DNA of 11,774 nucleotides from Candidatus Nitrosopumilus sp. (lineage in GTDB: Archaea > Thermoproteota > Nitrososphaeria > Nitrososphaerales > Nitrosopumilaceae), in the NCBI GenBank assembly GCA_022758935.1, contig JAEMQG010000038.1, positions 1 through 11,774 on the forward strand, in the 5' to 3' direction. Position numbers and translations under genes: made by a program. The notes under the pieces are model-generated. The model was not told the origin of the DNA, ran no database searches, and saw nothing but the letters and a program-made list of their open reading frames with translations. Position 1 is the first letter of the stretch; every line of letters starts with the position of its first letter. Shown one piece after another: positions 1-5,744 of this stretch.

Positions 1-22
1 AAAATCAAAGACATGTCATTAA

Positions 23-232
23 ATGGTTCTCAATAATCTTTTCCTTGCAAAGCCTGGATTTCAAGAAATATTGATAATTCTGATTATAGCAGGCGTGTTT
101 ATTTTTGGCGCAAAGAAAATTCCAGAATTGGCAAGAACGCTTGGTAAAGCCAAAGGTGAATTTGAGAAAGGAAAGATTGAGAGTGAAAAAGAACTCAGTG
201 ATCTCAAAAATAAGGAAGCAAAATCAGACTAG
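23..232 (+). CDS. tatA: Sec-independent protein translocase subunit TatA/TatE family
   Basis: This 69-residue protein has the TatA layout. A short N-terminus with a polar residue (Glu15) leads into one membrane helix at about residues 14-29, followed by a Phe-Gly hinge (28-29). An amphipathic helix starting KKIPELARTLGKAKGEFEKG comes next, then a charged tail. TatA forms the membrane pore or weakening patch through which folded twin-arginine-signal proteins, often metal or redox enzymes, are exported. The ATG at 23 is used because the ATG at 13 is in another frame and stops after seven codons. The promoter is mostly outside the window. The stop codon overlaps that of the convergent gene at 229. 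Family is clear; the TatA versus TatB/E label is by family resemblance. Confidence 0.93.
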   Translation: MVLNNLFLAKPGFQEILIILIIAGVFIFGAKKIPELARTLGKAKGEFEKGKIESEKELSDLKNKEAKSD

Positions 233-708
233 TTTTCTGCAATTACAGCAAAAGCGTCGATAATTTTAGAATATTCCTTAACAACATTAATTTTCCTAAG
301 AAAATAAATCAACCTCGTCGTGCATGTTAGTTTCCAATCAACTTCGAGAATCATCTTAGTTCCTTGTGGAATACACTCAAACTTTTTGGTTATATGAGTG
401 CCTTTTGTATCTCCCCCAATAACAAAGATTTCGTGTGATATTGGTTCATTAATTACATGTTTTACCATCATTACTAATTCGCGTCCTCCAATTCTCAAAT
501 GTTCTTCTACAACAGATACGTTTCCTCGAATTGAAATTACTCTAATTGATGGAAAATATTGTGGAAGAATTTTTTGAAAATTTGTATAGTGTGTAGATAT
601 TTCAAAGACTCTGTTTCTATCCGATTTTATAATTTTTTCAAAAACTGACTTTGGCAAATATAATCTAGAAAGTGCCCCAACGAGGGTATAAACTGTGCTC
701 AATGTCAA
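229..708 (-). CDS. SRPBCC (START/polyketide cyclase-like) domain protein
   Basis: The 159-residue product reads as a single SRPBCC helix-grip domain. An N-terminal strand and helix (about residues 20-52, SVFEKIIKS through ILPQYFPS) are followed by a run of alternating hydrophobic strands and a long C-terminal amphipathic helix (about 135-157). Such proteins bind hydrophobic ligands in a deep cavity, and no catalytic residue can be assigned here. It lies downstream of the ubiX-like gene on the same strand and is probably co-transcribed. The ATG at 708 overlaps ubiX by 44 bp, and its first 17 codons are just the ubiX tail read in another frame. A TTG at 657, just after the ubiX stop, fits the domain boundary better. 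The 3' end overlaps the tatA stop codon by 3 nt. Fold assignment is by pattern only. Confidence 0.8.
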   Translation of the reverse strand: MTLSTVYTLVGALSRLYLPKSVFEKIIKSDRNRVFEISTHYTNFQKILPQYFPSIRVISIRGNVSVVEEHLRIGGRELVMMVKHVINEPISHEIFVIGGDTKGTHITKKFECIPQGTKMILEVDWKLTCTTRLIYFLRKINVVKEYSKIIDAFAVIAEN

Positions 709-1222
709 ATTGATCCAAACACTTTCCTACACCATGATTTACAATATCATCGATAGTTTTTGGTTTTGTATAAAATTCTGTAACGGGCGGTAAAATTACA
801 ACTCCCAACCTAGACAGTTTAAGCATATTTTCAAGATGAATTGCAGATAGTGGAGTTTCCCTCACCATCAGGATTAATTTTCTTGATTCTTTAATTGTAA
901 CACCTGCAGCTCTTGCTACCAGAGTATCATCGTAACCATTTGCAATAGCTGAGAGAGTCTTCATGCTACAGGGCGCAATTATCATTCCATCGACCTTATG
1001 TGTTCCACTAGAAATACTAGAGGCCATATTTTTTTCATCAGAGATATTTGTCGCAAGAGATTTCACATAATCAAGTTGAAATTCAGTTTCCATTGAAATA
1101 CATTTTGTAGCCCATTCAGACATTATTAGATGAGTCTCGATGCCGGATTTATTGAGAACCTCCAGCAAACGAATTCCATAGATAACACCAGTGCTACCAG
1201 TAATTCCAACAATCAATCTCAT
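665..1222 (-). CDS. ubiX: UbiX/Pad1-family flavin prenyltransferase
   Basis: The 185-residue protein has the UbiX family signature: N-terminal GITGSTG (6-12) for flavin phosphate binding, a Ser after the second strand (S35), APCSMKTLSAIANGYDDTL (83-101), RETPLSAIHLENML (121-134), and a late PP...FYTKPKTIDDIVNH segment. Family members prenylate FMN with dimethylallyl phosphate to make the prenyl-FMN cofactor of UbiD-type decarboxylases. Length is normal. The ATG at 1222 sits 26 nt from the centre of a TATA-like box (1244-1251), so the message is probably leaderless. An SRPBCC gene follows directly. No ubiD partner is visible in the window, so the decarboxylase served is unknown. Confidence 0.93.
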   Translation of the reverse strand: MRLIVGITGSTGVIYGIRLLEVLNKSGIETHLIMSEWATKCISMETEFQLDYVKSLATNISDEKNMASSISSGTHKVDGMIIAPCSMKTLSAIANGYDDTLVARAAGVTIKESRKLILMVRETPLSAIHLENMLKLSRLGVVILPPVTEFYTKPKTIDDIVNHGVGKCLDQFDIEHSLYPRWGTF

Positions 1223-1243
1223 TATTATTTATCAGAGTTTAGA

Positions 1244-1251
1244 CTATTTTA
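1244..1251 (-). promoter_or_regulatory. TATA-like box of ubiX
   Basis: The minus strand reads TAAAATAG here. Its centre is about 26 nt upstream of the ubiX ATG, the usual archaeal TATA-to-start-site distance, so transcription should begin at or next to the start codon. Assigned by eye from spacing and composition. Confidence 0.5.
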
Positions 1252-1279
1252 TCCATTAGATTGAATCTTGAATTTGGCA

Positions 1280-1474
1280 CTAGTTATTTTGGCCACCATC
1301 TGTGCCCAGATCAAATTCATGCTGAGTTTTTCTTTTTTTAAGCCATAAAGAAAATCCCCCTATTATCATCGCAGATATCAAAATTACCCCAGTCAACTGT
1401 AATTCAAGAGAATATAACACACATAATCTTTCAATGATTATCAAAAAAATATTGTGATCATAAAATCGATCCAA
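1280..1474 (-). CDS. small single-pass membrane protein, unknown function
   Basis: The open frame encodes up to 64 residues with one clear hydrophobic helix (about residues 28-44, TGVILISAMIIGGFSLW). This is followed by a basic stop-transfer stretch, LKKRKTQ, and a short acidic/Asn-rich tail, giving an N-out topology. I do not recognise a family. The frame opens at TTG 1474, but the near-palindromic TATA element at 1489-1498 would put the start site near 1467, downstream of that TTG. A GTG at 1420 (46 residues, still containing the helix) is therefore a realistic alternative. Support is only the coherent helix/tail pattern and a promoter shared with purP. It may not be a gene. Confidence 0.42.
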   Translation of the reverse strand: MDRFYDHNIFLIIIERLCVLYSLELQLTGVILISAMIIGGFSLWLKKRKTQHEFDLGTDGGQNN

Positions 1475-1488
1475 ATGATTGAAAATTA

Positions 1489-1498
1489 GCTATATTAG
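1489..1498. promoter_or_regulatory. near-palindromic TATA element between purP and the small membrane ORF
   Basis: The sequence GCTATATTAG reads as a TATA box on both strands. On the plus strand its centre is about 26 nt before the purP GTG (1520), predicting a leaderless purP mRNA. On the minus strand it could serve the ORF ending at 1280. Inferred from spacing only. Confidence 0.5.
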
Positions 1499-1519
1499 AT
1501 CCCGTTTTCTAGTCAAGAT

Positions 1520-2611
1520 GTGATCAAAGCTTCTGAGATAAAGAAGATCGTAACCAACTATTCAGATATCAGAATAGGAGTGATGGGAAGTCATTCTGCG
1601 TTGGAAGTCATGGATGGAGCAAAAGACGAAAATTTTCACACTGTAGTTTACTGTCAAAAAGGGAGGGATGAGCCATATAGGAGATTTGGAAGAATAGCAG
1701 ATGAAATTGTCGTTTTAAACAAATTCAAAGACATGGCACTGCCAAAAATTCAAAAAAATTTGAGAGATACGAACACCATTGTTATTCCCCATAGATCATT
1801 TATTGTATATCTCGGGTACAAAGATTTAGAAAATTCATTCAAAGTACCAATATTTGGGAATAGAAATTTGTTCCGTGCAGAGGAAAGAACGGCTAAACGA
1901 AATCAATATTTTTTATTAGAAAAAGCTAAGATAAAATTTCCAAAGTTATTCAGAGATCCAAAAAATATCAACAAACCATGTATCGTTAAAGTTCAAGAGA
2001 TGAAAAGACCGCTAGAGCGTGCTTTCTTTACTGTATCCTCTTACAAAGACTATAAAGAGAAATCGGAGGAAAAAATAAAAAAAGGAATAATCTCCAGAAA
2101 AGAGTTAGAGCAAGCAAGCATAGAAGAATTGGCAATTGGAACATACATGAATTTTAATTTCTTTCACACACCAATTTCAAAACAAGTTGATTTTATAGGA
2201 ATAGAAAGAAGACTTCAAACCAATGTTCATGATTTTAATGCCCTTCCCGCAAAACAGCAGTTGGAAATAGATATTGATTTACAAAATATCGAGGTGGGTC
2301 ATACTCCAGCAAGTATTAGAGAGTCACTTCTTGAAAAAGTGATTAAAATGGGAGATAAATTTGCAGCTGCAGTAAAAAGAGAATACTCACCAGGAATAAT
2401 AGGTCCATTTTCGCTTCAAAGCGTCATTACAAAAGATTTAGAATTGATAGTATATGATGTATCACTAAGAGTTCCAGGAAATCCAATTCTAGCGACTACT
2501 AGTCCATATACAAAATATCAATATGGTCAAACTTTTGGTGTGGGACGAAGAATTGCCATTGAGATAAAACGCGCTCAAGAAGAAGACCGCCTAGATGAGA
2601 TAGTAACGTAA
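1520..2611 (+). CDS. purP: 5-formaminoimidazole-4-carboxamide ribonucleotide synthetase (FAICAR synthetase)
   Basis: This 363-residue protein is archaeal PurP, an ATP-grasp ligase that converts AICAR plus formate to FAICAR with ATP hydrolysis. It replaces the folate-dependent transformylase step of purine synthesis. The N-terminal pre-ATP-grasp domain carries GSHSALE (23-29), PHRSF (90-94) and FGNRNLFRAEE (112-122), all typical PurP substrate-site motifs. The ATP-grasp half runs from about 130, with ending motifs DVSLRVPGNP and YGQTFGVGRRIAIE near the C-terminus. Length matches the family. The start is GTG 1520; an overlapping ATG at 1518 is immediately followed by TGA in its own frame. The TATA element 26 nt upstream supports this leaderless start. 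No other purine genes are nearby. Confidence 0.96.
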   Translation: MIKASEIKKIVTNYSDIRIGVMGSHSALEVMDGAKDENFHTVVYCQKGRDEPYRRFGRIADEIVVLNKFKDMALPKIQKNLRDTNTIVIPHRSFIVYLGYKDLENSFKVPIFGNRNLFRAEERTAKRNQYFLLEKAKIKFPKLFRDPKNINKPCIVKVQEMKRPLERAFFTVSSYKDYKEKSEEKIKKGIISRKELEQASIEELAIGTYMNFNFFHTPISKQVDFIGIERRLQTNVHDFNALPAKQQLEIDIDLQNIEVGHTPASIRESLLEKVIKMGDKFAAAVKREYSPGIIGPFSLQSVITKDLELIVYDVSLRVPGNPILATTSPYTKYQYGQTFGVGRRIAIEIKRAQEEDRLDEIVT

Positions 2612-2647
2612 TATTACTTCGAAAGTTCAAACTACATAGAATGGTTT

Positions 2648-2657
2648 TTTTATAATT
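2648..2657 (+). promoter_or_regulatory. TATA-like box of the Cys-rich micro-protein
   Basis: TTTATAATTT here lies about 24 nt before the TTG at 2675. This is correct for a leaderless transcript starting at the codon and supports both the gene and its start. Confidence 0.45.
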
Positions 2658-2674
2658 TTAATTAAATTAACTAA

Positions 2675-2851
2675 TTGAATAGTTTTATTGTCAGATGTAG
2701 AGCATGTAAAAGCAAAATCATCATACCTGATCAAGGTCCATGCACAGATTTAGAATACATGGAATACATTAATGGATACAAAATAAAATGTAAGTGTAAA
2801 GAAGATGTTGGAGTTACTTTCCTGATTCAATCATGCAACACTGAGATTTAG
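2675..2851 (+). CDS. Cys-rich 58-residue micro-protein, probable zinc binder
   Basis: An open frame of 58 codons begins with TTG and ends at TAG 2851. Its product starts LNSFIVRCRACKSKIIPDQG and contains cysteines at 8, 11, 23, 39, 41 and 54: a CxxC knuckle (CRAC), then a CKC pair inside YKIKCKCKED. The spacing recalls a compact zinc ribbon or zinc finger, but I recognise no named family. A TATA-like box sits about 24 nt upstream, as for a leaderless gene, and the frame's composition is unlike the AT-rich spacer beyond it. It is 63 bp after purP on the same strand and just before the structured element at 2861. Function unknown; a nucleic-acid or metal-binding role is a guess from the cysteines. 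Confidence 0.62.
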   Translation: MNSFIVRCRACKSKIIIPDQGPCTDLEYMEYINGYKIKCKCKEDVGVTFLIQSCNTEI

Positions 2852-2860
2852 AAAATTAAA

Positions 2861-2938
2861 AAGGCGTAACCCTCAATTGCAGAACTCTGAGAGATTTCCT
2901 CTCGTGTTCAGGACGTTAAACGCCTGATTGCCTTTTTT
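2861..2938. ncRNA. structured GC-richer element: candidate ncRNA or complex terminator
   Basis: In very AT-rich surroundings this block folds into nested paired segments. AGGCGT 2862-2867 pairs with ACGCCT 2920-2925, AAC/GTT and CCT/AGG extend inward, GAAC 2882-2885 pairs with GTTC 2906-2909, and GAGAG 2889-2893 pairs with CTCTC 2899-2903 around a five-base loop. An alternative outer pairing, AAAAAGGC with GCCTTTTT, ends in a T6 run. The plus strand could be the terminator of the micro-gene that stops ten bases earlier. The minus strand also ends in T5 and has an A/T-rich box (about 2965-2976) placed to start a transcript near 2945. No tRNA, C/D box or H/ACA signature was found, so identity and strand stay open. 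Confidence 0.4.
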
Positions 2939-3530
2939 CGTTCTACAGGGCTACGCTGACTAATCGTTATTTTTTACAACTAACGACATCATTTAGTGGA
3001 AGATTTAATACTATTTAAGAGTTTATAATAAATTTTACAATAAATATTGGTAAATAATGTAAATTTTAAATAAACAAGCAAAACTAATGGATTGAGTACA
3101 ATTAATTCCAAGTGAAGCATTTATTCAAATGTATTTTGTTATGAGGTTAAAACATTAGCAAAATTACTAGAATCAATTATTTCGTAAAAAAATGTAAGGT
3201 CATCAAGAAAAATGACTTTCTAAAAAACAACACGAATTCATTTAATTCAATAATTCTATTAAATTCAAAATAAAATTTTGTTTCAGATAAAAGAAATTTT
3301 AAATTTTTATTACAAAAATATATTTGATTGATGAGATGTCATATAGATGTTAATTGGCTAGATTAGGAAATATGTTGAATACCTAACGTTTTATTTCAAA
3401 TAATTAAACGGTTTTTATTTGAAATAGAATTGCTGGATGCCAGTTAACATAAAATCAAAACTCTTTATTGTAGGTTTTTTAATTAAAATAACAGTTGCCT
3501 AGAACAATATACATTCGTGAAATAATCACG
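2939..3530. other. long AT-rich stretch without a recognisable gene
   Basis: I see no credible coding frame on either strand: all frames are broken by frequent stops or lack starts. The content is a TCGTTA/TAACGA inverted repeat (2964-2969 and 2981-2986, loop T-rich), several AATTCA words near 3235-3262, and the 11-bp inverted repeat at 3392-3426. The right end holds the A/T-rich promoter region of the CxxC protein. It could hide an undetected RNA gene, but nothing in the sequence specifies one. Confidence 0.5.
3392..3426. repeat. perfect 11-bp inverted repeat
   Basis: TATTTCAAATA (3392-3402) and TATTTGAAATA (3416-3426) are exact reverse complements separated by 13 bp that include a T5 run. 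Being all A/T but for one pair, it would be a weak hairpin. A dimeric regulator's operator is an alternative. It lies about 70-100 bp before the CxxC protein gene. Confidence 0.5.
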
Positions 3531-3755
3531 ATGCTAAAAGAACCAAAACTATGCCCCACATGTACAAAAGGTGATAAATTAGAAAAAAATATTGTCTTTG
3601 AAAGAAGATCAAATGGTCAAACACTCTTGTGTACACGTTGTGAGGCATTAACCGTAATCACAAATTACAATCTAAAAGAGATAGACTTGTATGCTGCAAA
3701 AGATCATCAGGTAATGCTAAAAGAACCTCATCTCATACGAAAAGTCACCTATTAA
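3531..3755 (+). CDS. small protein with two CxxC motifs, probable zinc ribbon
   Basis: From ATG 3531 the product is 74 residues, starting MLKEPKLCPTC. It carries two metal-knuckle motifs, CPTC and CTRC, about 26 residues apart with a hydrophobic strand between, the spacing of a four-cysteine zinc ribbon. The remainder is a charged helix-rich tail. The same frame can be opened upstream at TTG 3495 (86 residues), but the added residues precede the conserved-looking part. A TATA-like stretch (about 3503-3510) lies roughly 24 nt before the ATG. No named family recognised. Such small ribbons commonly bind nucleic acid or protein partners in archaea; that role is inference. Confidence 0.72.
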   Translation: MLKEPKLCPTCTKGDKLEKNIVFERRSNGQTLLCTRCEALTVITNYNLKEIDLYAAKDHQVMLKEPHLIRKVTY

Positions 3756-3782
3756 ATTTCATATTCAAAAAGACACATAAAA

Positions 3783-4019
3783 TTAAGAGATTAGCTCTTT
3801 AATGACATAGTTTCGAACGTTTGCAAATTCCCATTCCCGTAAATTAGCATTCTTACATTCCTCCTTAATTATTAGTCCTGCAAGACCCTTACTCCAGATG
3901 TGCCTATGCATGTCATATACCTCTAGAATTTTTCCATGTTTTGTAATTTTGATACTTCCATGACACCTCGCAATAATTTTAGCGGCGATATTTTGATATA
4001 AAATCTCAAGATTAGCCAT
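3783..4019 (-). CDS. conserved-looking 78-residue protein, function unknown
   Basis: The product begins MANLEILYQNIAAKIIARC and looks like a compact alpha/beta protein: helix, then strands (SIKITKHGKILEVYDMH), then helices ending VRNYVIKELIS. It contains three histidines and two cysteines but no arranged metal motif, and has no signal or membrane segment. I do not recognise it. A CATATG/TTATAATA region 15-25 nt upstream on the minus strand could be its TATA box, making the ATG at 4019 a leaderless start. It converges with the CxxC gene, whose stop is 27 bp away. Confidence 0.6.
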   Translation of the reverse strand: MANLEILYQNIAAKIIARCHGSIKITKHGKILEVYDMHRHIWSKGLAGLIIKEECKNANLREWEFANVRNYVIKELIS

Positions 4020-4090
4020 AAAGTATTATTATAATTAGCATATGAAAAATGTTCTGAAATGTAATAAGCCCAAACTAACCGGTTATACTC

Positions 4091-4096
4091 ATATAT
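4091..4096 (+). promoter_or_regulatory. TATA box of the candidate C/D box sRNA
   Basis: ATATAT is centred about 26 nt before position 4120. That predicts transcription starting three nucleotides before the C box at 4123, where C/D sRNAs normally begin. Confidence 0.5.
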
Positions 4097-4117
4097 CTTG
4101 GAGCACAGAATACAACA

Positions 4118-4186
4118 AGTGCTGATGATTAATAGAAAAGCTATATCTGATTGTTGATGAGTTTGCCGAATTATGAAGCATTTTTC
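4118..4186 (+). ncRNA. candidate archaeal C/D box guide sRNA
   Basis: The ordered boxes are present: C box TGATGA (4123-4128), D' CTGA (4147-4150), a four-base spacer, C' TGATGA (4155-4160), then a 12-nt guide and a D-like ATGA (4173-4176). The short flanks GTGC and GCAT can pair as the terminal stem. A TATA box lies correctly upstream and a T5 run follows at 4181-4185. The guide GTTTGCCGAATT would pair with AATTCGGCAAA, which I recall as a conserved archaeal 23S rRNA stretch. By the D-plus-five rule the C in AATTC would be 2'-O-methylated by the fibrillarin/Nop5/L7Ae complex. The D box deviates (ATGA for CTGA), and the C-D' interval is 18 nt rather than about 12, so the second guide is doubtful. 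Confidence 0.62.
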
Positions 4187-4269
4187 ATTTTATATAGTTG
4201 ATTCAGATCCGTAACAAAGCCCAACACGTATTTTGATAATAAACCTCTACATATGAGAGAATAACAAAT

Positions 4270-4839
4270 ATGAAAATGGAGGACTCTGCAGATATTGTTC
4301 TAGGAGCAAAAAAGTTTGCACATGAGAAACATAAAAATCAAAAAACACGGAATATGACGAGTCCATATTCTGATCATTTAGAAGGAGTTGTCAGTAGACT
4401 CAAAAACTTGGGAATCACTGATAAAAACATTCTTTGTGCTGCTTGGCTTCACGATGTAATAGAAGATACAGATGCGGATTTTGATCAGATCAATGAGAGA
4501 TTTGGAAGAGAGATAGCAGTTACTGTTTTGTCACTAACAAAAGATCATAATCTTTCAAAAAAAGACAGAGAAACTCAATATATCAAGCAGTTAAGAGATG
4601 CAACGCTTCAAGCAAAAATCATAAAATTGTGTGACATAGCAGATAATTTAAAAGATCTATTAAATGCACCGATTTCACAGACACAAAAAAACAAGCAGGT
4701 AAAAAAAATACTGCATTATCTCAGAGTGATTAAAAACGACATAATAGAAAATAAATCAAATTATCCAAAAATTCAAGAAATTCTCGATGGGGTAAATATC
4801 ATATGTGTCAAATTCAAACAAAAACCAATTTTAACTTAG
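4270..4839 (+). CDS. MESH1/SpoT-like HD-domain hydrolase
   Basis: This 189-residue single-domain protein has the small alarmone hydrolase pattern. Residues 18-28 HEKHKNQKTRN are followed by SPYSDH (H36), AAWLHDVIEDTD (H61, D62, E65, D66) and KLCDIADN (D122, N126). The His, HD and Asp residues are the Mn-binding set, and ED plus Asn complete the catalytic site. The numbering nearly coincides with animal MESH1. Family members remove pyrophosphate from (p)ppGpp, and MESH1 also dephosphorylates NADPH. There is no synthetase or TGS/ACT domain, so this is a stand-alone hydrolase of the cytoplasm. It starts at ATG 4270 (a second ATG is two codons on), with an A/T-rich promoter-like stretch about 30 nt upstream. 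The true substrate in this archaeon is unknown. Confidence 0.85.
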   Translation: MKMEDSADIVLGAKKFAHEKHKNQKTRNMTSPYSDHLEGVVSRLKNLGITDKNILCAAWLHDVIEDTDADFDQINERFGREIAVTVLSLTKDHNLSKKDRETQYIKQLRDATLQAKIIKLCDIADNLKDLLNAPISQTQKNKQVKKILHYLRVIKNDIIENKSNYPKIQEILDGVNIICVKFKQKPILT

Positions 4840-4958
4840 AACTTGTTTTAATATGTAATTCCATCAGTGGTATAAGTTAAACATCCAAATTTTAGGAAAT
4901 TCAGACTCAAATAAATAGATGAAATGCAGAAATATGATTCAATTAGAGATTGATAAGA

Positions 4959-5159
4959 TCATGACTGCAATACGTCATATACTTGCTCTTCTGTTGATTC
5001 TTTTAGGTCTTGAATTAGATTGACTTTCCCGTATTTTTCCATACTAAATTTCTCAAAATTATCAATTGCTATCAAAAAGCCCTCCTGAGAGCCTTCTGTC
5101 TGACTCTGTATTTTCTCCTTAAATGACTCCTTTGTTCTTTCTAGTCTTGTAATTCCCAT
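4959..5159 (-). pseudogene. N-terminal fragment resembling a tyrosine recombinase core-binding domain
   Basis: The 66-residue frame begins MGITRLERTKESFKEKIQSQ and continues with GFLIAIDNFEKFSMEKYGKV. This helical pattern resembles the SAM-like N-terminal domain of archaeal phage-type integrases (sequence around 'FLxAIxNFExF' and 'EEQVYDVLQ'). A TGA then follows, where the family would continue with 'W-N' and hundreds more residues. The downstream frames carry no catalytic domain (no Arg...HxxR...Tyr). It therefore looks like a leftover of a broken integrase, or a domesticated stand-alone domain with its own start. The integrase likeness is from memory and the start (ATG 5159) has no clear promoter, so the fragment could also be an independent small gene. 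Confidence 0.45.
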
Positions 5160-5161
5160 CT

Positions 5162-5279
5162 ATTGTTCAAATAGAATTACTTGTACTTAATGAAAACTAT
5201 TGGGTGTTCAATAAAATTGTTATTCATTCATAGTTAATAATACATTAAAGAAAATTGTTCTAAATCATCATAATTGTTC
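5162..5279. repeat. three copies of ATTGTTC in a short spacer
   Basis: ATTGTTC occurs at 5162-5168, 5254-5260 and 5273-5279. The last two are 19 bp apart, about two helical turns, and the third reads ATTGTTCA like the first. They lie between the integrase-like fragment and the DUF151 gene and could be regulator sites, though A/T-rich chance matches are likely too. Confidence 0.3.
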
Positions 5280-5289
5280 ATTTAATTTC

Positions 5290-5715
5290 TTAAGCTTCCA
5301 TGTGTTCTTTAAGCAGATTTTTTCTAACTAGAATTGGAATATTATAAAATGCACCCAATGCCATAGCATCAGATGCACGATAATTTCGTAAAACCATGTC
5401 CTTTTTTCCAGTAAAATACAAGTTTGCGCGGAGTACTTCACCACTATCATAAATTTTGACCTTGACTAAAACCAATTCATTCTCCTCACAAATCTCCTCC
5501 ATCATTTTGTAAATCGATGGACCCGGTTCATCAGTACTTTCAATAAAGCTGGATATGTGTCGAGCAACTTCACCAGAAAACGCTCTCATGTGAAATTCTT
5601 TGCCATCAGGTGCTTTTAGAACTAGCATTCCTTCAACTGCATATGGATCAACAAATCCAACATAATCAATTTGTACTGTCTCATAATCAGGCTCTTGTGC
5701 TTGATCAATTTCCAT
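5290..5715 (-). CDS. bifunctional nuclease (BFN/DUF151) domain protein
   Basis: The product (141 residues from ATG) is a single BFN domain. It has an N-terminal beta-rich part with a 'GMLVLKAPDGKEFHMRAFSGEVARHISSFI' segment, a middle region, and the hallmark end RASDAMALGAFYNIPILVRKNLL near the C-terminus. The RASDA motif is the RPSDA of the family. BFN proteins are reported nucleases in plants and bacteria, and archaeal members have unknown biology. The frame can be extended to TTG 5730, but the TATA box CTTTATAAGC (5745-5754, minus) puts the start site near 5722. That is downstream of the TTG and a few bases before the ATG at 5715, so ATG 5715 is chosen. No operon partners. Confidence 0.88.
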   Translation of the reverse strand: MEIDQAQEPDYETVQIDYVGFVDPYAVEGMLVLKAPDGKEFHMRAFSGEVARHISSFIESTDEPGPSIYKMMEEICEENELVLVKVKIYDSGEVLRANLYFTGKKDMVLRNYRASDAMALGAFYNIPILVRKNLLKEHMEA

Positions 5716-5744
5716 TATATCTACACTCAATATCCCAAGTCAGT

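Noticed and set aside
2861..2938. tRNA, C/D box or H/ACA identity for the structured island
   Set aside because: No tRNA arms or T-loop sequence, no TGATGA/CTGA pairs, no ACA box 3' of the stem and no kink-turn GA pairs on either strand.
3325..3360. TGATGA near 3331 as another C/D box RNA
   Set aside because: No CTGA within guide distance, no second box pair and no promoter.
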